A DNA stretch of 64,000 nucleotides from contig JANPFP010000158.1 of NCBI GenBank assembly GCA_031423495.1, forward strand, positions 1-64,000, given 5' to 3'. This document shows positions 27,861-35,759 of the stretch, piece after piece (the stretch's first letter is position 1; each line of letters starts with the position of its first letter). Both the position numbers and the translations under genes were made by a program. The stretch comes from JACPYM01 sp031423495 (GTDB lineage Bacteria; Acidobacteriota; Blastocatellia; RBC074). Under the pieces are notes generated by a model that was not told where the DNA came from, made no database searches, and saw only the letters and a list, made by a program, of their open reading frames with translations.

Positions 27861-28232
27861 TTACGGACGACGCAGCGTCGGCGTCGCTTTAACCGCAGGC
27901 TTTTCGCTCCCGCGCTTTTCGAGTTCCTGCAACCGCACGGCCTGTTGATCGAGCGCTTTCTTCAACTCAAGTTGTAGCTGTTGCGCCGCGAGCATTTGCT
28001 GTTGAAACGAAAGCTGTTGCCGTTGCATTTCGATGATGAGTTCGCGGTTCGGATCGGTCACGCCCGCGATGGCTTGGTTTTGCATCTGCCGTTCAAGCGA
28101 ATCTACGCGCTGTTGCAACTGATCGCAGCGGCGTTCGAGATTGAGCATCCGAAACGTCACATCCTGTTGGGGCGCAAACGGTAGCGCAGATAAACATAAG
28201 ACGCCCGCCATTCCTAAAACTTTCAAGAACAT
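27861..28232 (-). CDS. Small secreted coiled-coil protein
   Basis: 123 residues. Signal peptide MFLKVLGMAGVLCLSALPFA, then a Q-, L- and R-rich coiled coil (RCDQLQQRVDSLERQMQNQA; QQQMLAAQQLQLELKKAL). AGGAG stands ahead of the ATG. It looks like a periplasmic coiled-coil spacer or adaptor. No family is recognised. Confidence 0.75.
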   Translation of the reverse strand: MFLKVLGMAGVLCLSALPFAPQQDVTFRMLNLERRCDQLQQRVDSLERQMQNQAIAGVTDPNRELIIEMQRQQLSFQQQMLAAQQLQLELKKALDQQAVRLQELEKRGSEKPAVKATPTLRRP

Positions 28233-28267
28233 AAATTCACTCCTTCATTTTATCGCCAAAATCTGAA

Positions 28268-28360
28268 GGGCTTTCGCCACAAAAAAGCACAGAAGACACA
28301 AAAAAATTTCTGCCCTTAAATTCTTTTTGTGTCTTCTGTGCTTTTTTGTGGCGAAAGCCC
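28268..28360. repeat. Perfect 37-bp-arm inverted repeat
   Basis: Arms at 28268-28304 and 28324-28360 match exactly (containing CGCCACAAAAAAGCACAGAA). The loop is 19 bases. The arms contain the degenerate direct repeat CACAAAAAAGCACAGAAGA. It lies between the two minus-strand genes at 28379-29800 and 27861-28232. Confidence 0.93.
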
Positions 28361-28378
28361 CTTTGGATAATGGGTAAG

Positions 28379-29800
28379 CTACGGTTTCGCGTTCACTTCG
28401 TCTCTGAACGGCTCAATGTCAGGAATCACTTTGACGCCGGTCGTGAACTTGAACGGAGCCAACGCCAAACCGCTAGGGAACGTGAGTTCGACCATATACG
28501 CCGTATAGCCGCGTTTCGGCGCAGCCATCTTCACCACGTATTCGCCCGGTTTGGTTTCGGTTAAATCGGTCGCCTTCCACTTGAAGCCAATCGTCGTCAG
28601 GCGAAAGTCGCGCGCACCGGGGTTGCTGGCCTGCCACAGTTTCACCGCCGTGGGTTTGTCTTTGGTCGTCACGCGAATCGTGCCGTCTTTGGCTACGTCC
28701 CAACTGTAATTGGGCAATGTCGTTTGATTGATGACCGCGTTGTAACAAGCCAGCGCGGTGAACAGCGCATCCGTCCCGTTCAGCGAATGCTCGGCGTTCG
28801 GAACGTAGCGCAAATGCTTCACGCCCGGCAGGTCGTTGAAATAAAACTGCCACGAATCGGGCAAAAAGAATTGATCCCCCGTCGCGTTGATGATGAATTT
28901 GGGCAGCGTCAGGCGTTGGCGGTATTCATAAGGCTCTTCGATTTTCATCAGCGCGCGATATTCGGGCGTGTCTTCTTTCCCCATCAAGCCCATCGCTTCA
29001 TAGTCGCCCACCGCCGGCGCGTAATAGCCATACACCGCGCGATGGTGTTGGAACGAAGGCACGACGTTCAGCAAATCAATCACGATAGGAATCACCGCGA
29101 CGACGCGCTTGTCTACGATAGCGGTCGTCCACGCCGTCCAGCCACGTTTCGAGCCGCCCATCACTACATAACCATCGAGCTTCACGTTGCCGCCTTCCGC
29201 CGTAGCGCAAAACGTTTGCATCGTGTCGAACGCGCGCACCGCCGCTTTCGTCATCGGCAACCGCAGCGGCCAAAGTTCATCGCCCGTCTTGATATATTTG
29301 TCCCACGTATAAGCAATGATCTCGTCTTCGACGCGGCTCTTTTGATCGTCGCTGAAAATGAGCGGCTGATTGGGAACCATCCGCAATTCGGCGACGATTG
29401 ATTTGGTCGTCTTGGCTACGTTCAGCAAGCTCGCATCGGCTTTGGTCGGAGCAGTGCTGTTGTTGTTGCCGCCCGTGACATAAAGCAACGCCTTGCTGTG
29501 TTTGACTTCGGCGGGCTTGACGATGGTCAGCCAATGCCACCACGCCGTACGGTTCACTTCTTTCTCGCTGCGCCACGTTTGCGAAGTCATCTTGATGACG
29601 AACGCCGTCGCGCCGTCGCTGTCGAACTTGCTGACGAGTTCGTATTTGTAAGCCGGATCAGGCGCGGCGACGTAACGATCTAACGCGGTTTGATCGTTAT
29701 TTGCAGTGGGCGCCGCAGGCTTCGCAGCCTGAGCAAAAGCGCAAAGCGATAAGAGGGCTGCGCACAGCGAAGCCGCCAAAACGTGACGAAAACGAGTCAT
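28379..29800 (-). CDS. PhoPQ-activated pathogenicity-related (PqaA-like) protein
   Basis: 473 residues with a Sec signal peptide (MTRFRHVLAASLCAALLSLC). Family landmarks are the early WWHWLTIVKP, the nucleophile-like elbow VMGGSKRGWTAW near 222, and FIINATGDQFFLPDSWQFYF and HSLNGTDALF, which resemble the acid and His positions of an alpha/beta hydrolase. Named after a Salmonella PhoP-regulated gene, but members occur widely in non-pathogens as secreted hydrolases of unknown substrate. Confidence 0.88.
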   Translation of the reverse strand: MTRFRHVLAASLCAALLSLCAFAQAAKPAAPTANNDQTALDRYVAAPDPAYKYELVSKFDSDGATAFVIKMTSQTWRSEKEVNRTAWWHWLTIVKPAEVKHSKALLYVTGGNNNSTAPTKADASLLNVAKTTKSIVAELRMVPNQPLIFSDDQKSRVEDEIIAYTWDKYIKTGDELWPLRLPMTKAAVRAFDTMQTFCATAEGGNVKLDGYVVMGGSKRGWTAWTTAIVDKRVVAVIPIVIDLLNVVPSFQHHRAVYGYYAPAVGDYEAMGLMGKEDTPEYRALMKIEEPYEYRQRLTLPKFIINATGDQFFLPDSWQFYFNDLPGVKHLRYVPNAEHSLNGTDALFTALACYNAVINQTTLPNYSWDVAKDGTIRVTTKDKPTAVKLWQASNPGARDFRLTTIGFKWKATDLTETKPGEYVVKMAAPKRGYTAYMVELTFPSGLALAPFKFTTGVKVIPDIEPFRDEVNAKP

Positions 29801-29866
29801 AAAAAATTCTCCAGATGTGAAGATGAGTTAGTTGATTACAGCGGCGGTCAGCCTACTGGCTTTGGC

Positions 29867-29894
29867 TTGGTTCGACAAGGGACTTTTGTATACT
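29867..29894 (+). promoter_or_regulatory. Promoter with start codon at the expected +1
   Basis: TTGGTT at 29867-29872 and TATACT at 29889-29894, 16 bases apart. The ATG of the next gene begins 7 bases after the -10 box, which suggests a leaderless mRNA. Confidence 0.55.
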
Positions 29895-29901
29895 GCGGCG
29901 T

Positions 29902-30933
29902 ATGAACATCCCAACCGAATTGCGCCACGCACATCCCGACGTTTATTGGCTCGCGCTCGATGATGTCGCAGGCTTAACGAACTACCTGCGCCACCAGCAA
30001 TGGCTAGCGGCTGATGAAACCATTCGCGCCGTCGCCAAAGCGGGCGAAGGCAATATGAATTGCACGTTGCGCGTCACGACCAATCAGCGCAGCTTCATCA
30101 TCAAGCAATCGCGTCCGTGGGTAGAAAAATATCCGACCATCGCCGCGCCGTGGGAACGCGCCTTGATCGAAGGCCGTTTTTATCAACTCGTAGCTCAACA
30201 CGCCGCGTTGCAAAACCAAATGCCGCGCCTGCTCTGCAGCGATTCAGCTTCGCGCATCAACCTATTCGAAGACCTCGGCGCATCAGACGATCTGACGTGG
30301 CTTTACGCGGGCGAACGACAACTTGAACTCGCGCAGGTAGAAACGCTCGCCGCTTACCTCACGCAATTGCATTGCAGCTTTTTGACGCATAGCGACAAAC
30401 CAGCTTTCGCCAATCGTGCGATGCGCGAACTCAACCACTTCCACATTTTCACGTTTCCGTTGCAGCCCGATAATGGCTTTGACCTCGATGCGATTACGCC
30501 CGGCTTGTCAGCCGCAGCGCAAACGTTGAAAGACGATGCGGCTTACGTCGCGCGCGTCACAGAACTAGGCGCGTTGTATTTGCAAGACGGCGTAACGCTC
30601 TTGCACGGCGATTTCTTCCCGGGCAGTTGGTTACAGACCGCCGATGGACTGAAAGTCATTGATCCTGAATTTTGCTTTTTCGGCGCGGCTGAATTTGAAC
30701 TCGGCGTAATGCTCGCGCACCTGCACTTAACCGCGCAGCCCGCCTCCGTCATTGATCGCCTCTGGCAAAGCTATCAACCGGCTTCATCAAACTGGCAGCC
30801 CGCGCTCGTCGAGCAATTCGCGGGCGTAGAAATCATGCGCCGTCTCATCGGCGTCGCGCAGTTGCCTTTGACTGTTGGCCTCACGCGCAAACAGGACTTG
30901 TTGCTGCGCTCACGGCAACTGGTGCTGACATAG
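29902..30933 (+). CDS. APH-family phosphotransferase (MtnK-like)
   Basis: 343 residues with the aminoglycoside-phosphotransferase kinase fold. KAGEGNMNCTLRV near 48 and SFIIKQSRPWVEKYP near 67 match the ATP-binding region of 5-methylthioribose kinase and its relatives. The catalytic loop is LLHGDFFPGSW near 235 with the metal-binding DPEF near 253. Methylthioribose is therefore a possible substrate, but no mtnA or other methionine-salvage gene is adjacent. No ribosome-binding site is visible, and the promoter at 29867 points to leaderless expression. Confidence 0.85.
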   Translation: MNIPTELRHAHPDVYWLALDDVAGLTNYLRHQQWLAADETIRAVAKAGEGNMNCTLRVTTNQRSFIIKQSRPWVEKYPTIAAPWERALIEGRFYQLVAQHAALQNQMPRLLCSDSASRINLFEDLGASDDLTWLYAGERQLELAQVETLAAYLTQLHCSFLTHSDKPAFANRAMRELNHFHIFTFPLQPDNGFDLDAITPGLSAAAQTLKDDAAYVARVTELGALYLQDGVTLLHGDFFPGSWLQTADGLKVIDPEFCFFGAAEFELGVMLAHLHLTAQPASVIDRLWQSYQPASSNWQPALVEQFAGVEIMRRLIGVAQLPLTVGLTRKQDLLLRSRQLVLT

Positions 30934-31058
30934 CGCTCACTGCTTGGGCAATCCTCCGGTTCAGTGATAGGCTGCGCCCCGCAGCCCGCCTACAGCTTTT
31001 CGGCAACTGCAACCAACGCTCAACGAACGCCCCGTGTCAGACAACCCGTAAACTTGCG

Positions 31059-32528
31059 ATGGCTTTTGTACCCGGCTTCGAACACGACATTTTTATCAGC
31101 TACGCGCACGTCAATAACCCTGGCGGTGAAGACGGTGCGGAAGGCCGGGTTGCGCGTTTGCAGCGCCTGCTCGAAGACCGTCTCGGCGAACTGACCAAAA
31201 AGGCCGACCTCAAAATCTGGCGCGACACGCGGCTGGCGCGCAACGAAGTCTTCGACGAAACCATTCGCCGTGAAGTCGAACGCTCCGCGTTATTTCTCGC
31301 CATCCACTCGACGGCCTATCAGCAATCAGATTATTGCCAGCAGGAAGTCGAATGGTTCGATCGCCGCACGCGCGCTGACGGCCACGGCCTCAGCGTCAAC
31401 TCGTTGCATCGCGTTTTCAACCTGCTGTTGAGCGACATCCATCACACGCAATGGCCTCCGGCCTTCCAGGGCGCGACGAAATTCGACTTCTTCGTCAAAG
31501 CCGAAGGCGATCCGATTGCGCTGCCCGCCGAACCCGACAGTCCGCAATTCAAACGCGAGTTCGATACGTTGCTCAGGAATCTGTGCCGCACGCTTTTCGT
31601 TTTCAAAGAAGCCCTTGAAAAACAACGTCCCTTGCCCGCGCCCATAACCAAGCCAGATGCTTTTACTGTCTTTCTCGCCGACACCAGCGAAAGCCAGCAA
31701 CAAATGCGCGAACGTCTGGTGAACGAACTGGAAAGGGAAAGCATTCAACTGGCGAAGGCGTTGCCGCCGCCTTACGACTCGCCTGCGCACGACGCAGAAG
31801 CCACTACCGTCTTGCAGCAAGTCAGCTTGAGCGTACACCTGCTCGACGGCTGGCGTGGGCGCAAAATTGATCAGGCAAAGAATGATTATTATCCGCGCCG
31901 CCAACTCGAACTCGCGCGTCAGCACACGACCGCGCCGATGATCTGGGTTCCGCGCAAGCTCAAGCTCGACGAACTTGAAGACGAAGACCAGCGCGATTAT
32001 TTGCGCGGCCTCGAATCGGCTCCGCGCGCGGCTGACGATTACGGCTTTCTGGTTTACGACGCCGTAGACGACATCGTCCGCGAAATCGTCGCGCGGCAAC
32101 AAAAGTTCGCCCAACAACAAACGGCGGCGAATTCTGAAGCGACAGCTTTGCTTGATGCGCACCTGCGCGACATGTCGCACGCGCTGGAATGTTTCGACCC
32201 GCGCCTGAGCCAGCGCAACGTGCCGCTCAAAACCAATTGGGGCAACGACGATCCGCGCAAGAACCTGAACGAACTCGCCGAAGGCTTGAAAATGGCGAGC
32301 CACCTGATTCTGGTCTTCGGACAAGTGCCGCGCGAATGGGTCGTCAGCCGCTTGCGCGAAGCCGTCAAGATTTGTGTCGAAGACGATTTTCGCATCAAGC
32401 CCTGCGGCATTTATTTCGCTCCACCGCATAAGCTGGACGATGGCCGCTTCGATTTCGGTACGTTGCCGGTGATGCAATTCGACAGCGTCACGCTTGACCA
32501 GACGTTGACGCAATGGCTGTCCCAATAA
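31059..32528 (+). CDS. TIR-domain protein with two further TIR-like modules
   Basis: 489 residues. The first TIR domain (about 7-165) has HDIFISYAHVNN, LKIWRDTRLARNEVFDETI and the putative catalytic Glu near 97 in SDYCQQEVEWFDRR, compatible with NAD-cleaving activity. A second module (about 205-345) opens with AFTVFLADTSESQQQMRERL and contains PMIWVPRKLKLDEL. A third (about 365-489) contains ASHLILVFGQVPREWVVSRL. These look like degenerate TIR or flavodoxin-like repeats. The STAND NTPase gene follows 22 bases later, and the pairing recalls sensor/effector immune modules. No clear ribosome-binding site is seen at the ATG. Confidence 0.85.
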   Translation: MAFVPGFEHDIFISYAHVNNPGGEDGAEGRVARLQRLLEDRLGELTKKADLKIWRDTRLARNEVFDETIRREVERSALFLAIHSTAYQQSDYCQQEVEWFDRRTRADGHGLSVNSLHRVFNLLLSDIHHTQWPPAFQGATKFDFFVKAEGDPIALPAEPDSPQFKREFDTLLRNLCRTLFVFKEALEKQRPLPAPITKPDAFTVFLADTSESQQQMRERLVNELERESIQLAKALPPPYDSPAHDAEATTVLQQVSLSVHLLDGWRGRKIDQAKNDYYPRRQLELARQHTTAPMIWVPRKLKLDELEDEDQRDYLRGLESAPRAADDYGFLVYDAVDDIVREIVARQQKFAQQQTAANSEATALLDAHLRDMSHALECFDPRLSQRNVPLKTNWGNDDPRKNLNELAEGLKMASHLILVFGQVPREWVVSRLREAVKICVEDDFRIKPCGIYFAPPHKLDDGRFDFGTLPVMQFDSVTLDQTLTQWLSQ

Positions 32529-32550
32529 ATTGTGGTGCACACCACACAGA

Positions 32551-34278
32551 ATGAATATGGAACCCAATCCGACCACAACCCAGCGCAATCCTTTCGTAGG
32601 CTTGCGTCCGTTCAACAGCGACGAAGCCTTGCTGTTTTTCGGGCGGCGGCAGCAGACCGTCGAGTTGTTAGAGCGCTTGCATCAGGGGCGTTTCGTAGCG
32701 GTCACAGGCAGTTCCGGTTGCGGCAAGTCTTCGTTGATTCGGGCGGGGTTGATTCCCAAATTGCTGGCGGGCTTTCTGGTCGCTGACCGCGACGCCTGGC
32801 GCATCGCTACGTTGAAACCCGGCGACGCGCCACTGCAAAACCTCACCAAGGCGTTAAACGAAATTATTGATGATTCCGCACTCCGCATTCCGCACTCCGC
32901 ACTCCAAGAGGGCGGCGCGCAAGCCATTCTCGAACACTTGCAACCTACGCTGACCGCCGCGAACGCCAACCTGCTCTTGCTCGTAGACCAGTTTGAAGAA
33001 ATCTTCCGCTTCGGCGTCGAATCGAAACAGGCCGAGCGCCGCGAGGAAGCTGCCGATTTCGTAGCTCTGCTCTTGCAACTCGCCGAACAGCGCGCGTTGC
33101 CGGTTTACGTAGTGCTGACGATGCGCTCCGATTTTCTGGGCGATTGCGACAACTTCCACGGGCTGCCCGAAGCCCTCAACCGCAGCCAATACCTCGTGCC
33201 GCGCCTCACCCGCGAACAGCGCCGCCAAGCCATCGAAGGCCCCATCCGCCTCTTTGGCGCAGAAATCTCCCCCCGCCTGCTCGACCGCGTCCTCAACGAC
33301 GTAGGCGACCAGATGGATCAATTGCCCGTGATGCAACACGCGTTGATGCGGACGTGGGAGCGGTGGGAGTTTGAAGAAGCCAAACGCAAGCGCGACTGGG
33401 ACGCCGAACGCGAAGGTGTGGCTGCGCCTGAACCGTTGCCACTTGATGTGCCGCAATACGAAGACGCCGGAACGATCAAGAATGCGCTCGCCCAAGATGC
33501 TGAAGCCGCGTTGAACGGCATGGACGATACGCAACTCAAACTGGTCGAACGTATCTTTCGCACGCTGACTGCAACTGACGACAAGAATCGTCGCATCCGC
33601 CGCCCTGCGCATTTAAGCGAACTCGCCGCTGTGGCAGGTACTACGACTGAAGAAGTGCGCGCAGCTCTCCATAACTTTCACAGTGGTGGACGTTCGTTTG
33701 TATTGCTGAATGAAGAAGATGACCCCTTAGTAAGTATTTCGCACGAAAGCCTCATTCGCCAATGGAGTAAAATGGATGATTTTTTCGATAATGAACTTGA
33801 ATCACAAAAACTGTATGTAAGACTGGTCGACGCGGCTTGTAGGTATGAGAACGAAGAAACTGAATTATTGCCAATAGTTGAGTTAGTATTAGCAACGCAA
33901 CGGATTCAAGATCAAAATCTCAATCGAGCTTGGGCAAAACGTTACAATGATAGCGATGATGATTTTGATTCAGCTTTTACATTTCTTCTCACGAGCCTTG
34001 AGGCGAAAAATAAGGAGCAAAGATTTATAAATCTGCAGAGTTTCTTTTTTACCTTGTTCTTATTTGTGATGTTTTTAGTTTCCCTAATGGCTTTAATACA
34101 GCATTTTTTCAAGCTGAACCAGCCATTATTATTAAAGGAGGTAATATTGAATATCGTGTTTCTTGTTCTTTCAGCTTTGCTACTACCCGCTTTTATTTTT
34201 AACGTTAAATCGCTCCGATATAAGAGAGAGAAGCTCTCTAGATTTTTGGAGTTGATTGTTGATAAATTAAGCCATTGA
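32551..34278 (+). CDS. STAND-class NTPase (nSTAND1-like) with C-terminal membrane helices
   Basis: 575 residues from the ATG at 32551 (a second ATG two codons on). The N-terminus NPFVGLRPF leads into Walker A GSSGCGKSS near 58, Walker B LLLLVDQFEE near 145 and arginine-containing sensor regions (VLTMRSDFLGDC). A winged-helix part (about 345-410; LVSISHESLIRQW) follows. Instead of the usual WD40 or TPR sensor, the protein ends in two membrane helices (about 493-518 and 528-550). The last 550 bases are strikingly AT-rich against a GC-rich first two thirds, which suggests the C-terminus was acquired by recombination. Paired with the TIR gene upstream, it is a candidate antiphage or cell-suicide module. 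Confidence 0.85.
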   Translation: MNMEPNPTTTQRNPFVGLRPFNSDEALLFFGRRQQTVELLERLHQGRFVAVTGSSGCGKSSLIRAGLIPKLLAGFLVADRDAWRIATLKPGDAPLQNLTKALNEIIDDSALRIPHSALQEGGAQAILEHLQPTLTAANANLLLLVDQFEEIFRFGVESKQAERREEAADFVALLLQLAEQRALPVYVVLTMRSDFLGDCDNFHGLPEALNRSQYLVPRLTREQRRQAIEGPIRLFGAEISPRLLDRVLNDVGDQMDQLPVMQHALMRTWERWEFEEAKRKRDWDAEREGVAAPEPLPLDVPQYEDAGTIKNALAQDAEAALNGMDDTQLKLVERIFRTLTATDDKNRRIRRPAHLSELAAVAGTTTEEVRAALHNFHSGGRSFVLLNEEDDPLVSISHESLIRQWSKMDDFFDNELESQKLYVRLVDAACRYENEETELLPIVELVLATQRIQDQNLNRAWAKRYNDSDDDFDSAFTFLLTSLEAKNKEQRFINLQSFFFTLFLFVMFLVSLMALIQHFFKLNQPLLLKEVILNIVFLVLSALLLPAFIFNVKSLRYKREKLSRFLELIVDKLSH

Positions 34279-34389
34279 GTATCTTCAAAATTAGAGCTTA
34301 CCGCATCTTTTGAATTATGAGGCAGAAAGTTTTGCCGCTAATTCCCAACCCGGACAAGCCGGAACCAAACAGGGGTAATTCCTGAAAAG

Positions 34390-34719
34390 TTGGACGACTT
34401 GCAAATGGCGCTGAAAGCCGCTCTGGGAGCGGCTTTCAGCGATTCGTCAAAAATATCTTGCCAGGAATGGCAACAATTTCATGACGAAGTATCTACAGGA
34501 ATTTGCTCGCTCCCTGGCAAGCAAACCGCTCGGGAAAATCATACCTTTGGTCACGGTGCGCGCCTGCTGGTGATTGAGAACGTACCGACTTACGTTTGCG
34601 ACAACTGCCACGAGAGTTACCTGACCGCCGCCACTTCGCGCGCCATTGACGAAGTACTCGCCCATCCCGATCAACACACCGTACGCCGTGAGGTCAGCGT
34701 AGCTACGCTGGCGGCATAG
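34390..34719 (+). pseudogene. YgiT-type zinc-finger antitoxin remnant
   Basis: The 109-residue reading ends in a typical YgiT segment (LLVIENVPTYVCDNCHESYL, then a helix ending HTVRREVSVATLAA). The first CxxC pair expected at the N-terminus is missing; only one Cys remains (ICSLPGKQ). The first third of the frame runs through a terminator-like hairpin (34409-34441) and has no family resemblance. No partner toxin lies beside it. It is probably a decayed antitoxin, though a divergent functional protein starting near 34480 is possible. Confidence 0.45.
34409..34441. terminator. Strong hairpin after the TIR-STAND unit
   Basis: A perfect 14-bp stem (CGCTGAAAGCCGCT and its complement) around a 5-base loop CTGGG. 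No T-run follows. It could end the upstream TIR-STAND transcript or attenuate the antitoxin remnant that overlaps it. Confidence 0.5.
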
Positions 34720-34754
34720 CCCATATTTTTGTTGCTGCTCACTGCTTGCCAGCA

Positions 34755-35427
34755 TCAATCGGGTTGTTCCCGGCTTGCCGTATCAGCGGTTTGTTGCGCC
34801 TCATAATTCGTGATGATCTGACGAACCTCGTTCGCGGCAACGTCTTCCTGCTCGGATTTAGAGTAAATGGTGATGAGTAAGGTCGTTCCTTGCAGCGTGC
34901 GCTGGTAAATCACGCGATAGCCGCCGCTCTTACCTTTGCCGCTGTCTGAGTTGCGCAGGCGTACTTTGAAGACTTCGTGTTGCACCCCTTGAATTTGATC
35001 GCCGGGAGTTTGGCTTTGCGCTAATTCATCCAGCAATGGCTGGACGTCCGATTTGATGTGCCGGTATTTCTTAGCAAGGGGTGTACGAAGTCAAAGTTAA
35101 AACTGCCGGAATGCTCCAACGGGGCAAGAGCCAATAGCCAGGGGTGGAGCGAAGCGCAGCCCCTGGGAGCAATGCCAATCATTTGCAAGCCCTGAAAGGG
35201 CGGCAGCCAACGCATGGCTTCCGCCCTTTCAGGGCTTGTCTAACCGTTTCCGCTCGTCCAGGGGCTGCGCTTCGCTCCACCCCTGGCTATTGGCTCTTGC
35301 CCTTTCAGGGCAAAACGACTTTTAACTTTGACTTCGTACACCCCTTAGCAAGTTGGCGGAGGTTGCGTTTGAACTCTGGCGTAAACAACACTGAGTCAAT
35401 CGGTGGTTGTTCAGGTTCATTCGGCAT
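34755..35427 (-). pseudogene. RelE/ParE-family toxin interrupted by a palindromic mobile element
   Basis: The gene begins with the ATG at 35427, overlapping the antitoxin stop by 11 bases. It reads MPNEPEQPPIDSVLFTPEFK and on to RQLAK before entering a 265-bp inserted element at 35343, where translation would stop after about 40 residues. The frame resumes beyond the element with KKYRHIKSDVQPLLDELAQ and ends in the RelE signature KSGGYRVIYQ and LLITIYSKSEQED. Removing the element plus one copy of the 9-bp duplication restores one reading frame of about 132 residues (FKRNLRQLAKKYRHIKSD). Toxin function is therefore lost while the antitoxin survives. Confidence 0.92.
35079..35343. mobile_element. 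265-bp MITE-like nested palindrome with target duplication
   Basis: The ends are 24-bp perfect terminal inverted repeats beginning GGGTGTACGAAGTCAAAGTT. CTTAGCAAG is repeated directly on each side (35070-35078 and 35344-35352), a 9-bp target duplication. Inside are further nested palindromes, one with GCCAGGGGTGGAGCGAAGCG near the outside and one with GCCCTGAAAGGGCGG at the core. There is no coding capacity, so it would need a transposase in trans. A diverged relative with the same ends is at 53926-54232. Confidence 0.93.
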
Positions 35428-35635
35428 CTATGTCATCCCACAAAGTTGAGACGGGAGATAGCTCACCGCGTTGTGCTTCCTGCCAGCCTTGCTGGAAGCT
35501 GGCCGCTGCGGGCTTGAGCGTCACGCTTTCGCGAAAGGTGCGCATCAATTGCACGACGAAGGGCAGGTATTCTTCAGGCAGGGTTTCGAGTTCAGCCAGC
35601 ACCTGATTGCGATAGGTCAATGTGGTTGCGGTCAT
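35417..35635 (-). CDS. Antitoxin of the RelE-type module
   Basis: 72 residues from the ATG at 35635, chosen for the AGGA placed 8 bases ahead; an ATG three codons upstream (35644) has the same purine run too close. The N-terminal helix region (VLAELETLPEEYLPFVVQLM) and acidic tail (STLWDDIDAE) fit small antitoxins that sit before RelE-like toxins. It overlaps the disrupted toxin by 11 bases. With the toxin broken it may be a relic or still neutralise related toxins. Confidence 0.75.
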   Translation of the reverse strand: MTATTLTYRNQVLAELETLPEEYLPFVVQLMRTFRESVTLKPAAASFQQGWQEAQRGELSPVSTLWDDIDAE

Positions 35636-35721
35636 TGGTTTCATCCTTTCTGTATCAAGAAAACGTTGGCATCTTACCAGCAGGCCACCGTTGTGGAAAC
35701 GCTTTCCGTTTACATTGAAGG

Positions 35722-35751
35722 TTGGCAGATACACCACGCGCCCCGTATCCT
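35722..35751 (+). promoter_or_regulatory. Promoter of rnr, near-leaderless
   Basis: TTGGCA at 35722-35727 and TATCCT at 35746-35751 with an 18-base spacer. The ATG of rnr lies 8 bases after the -10 box, so the mRNA would have little or no leader. Confidence 0.5.
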
Positions 35752-35759
35752 CTCGGCCT

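Noticed and set aside
31326..32615. 429-codon open frame opposite the TIR gene
   Set aside because: The composition reflects the complement of the TIR coding frame; no recognisable motifs.
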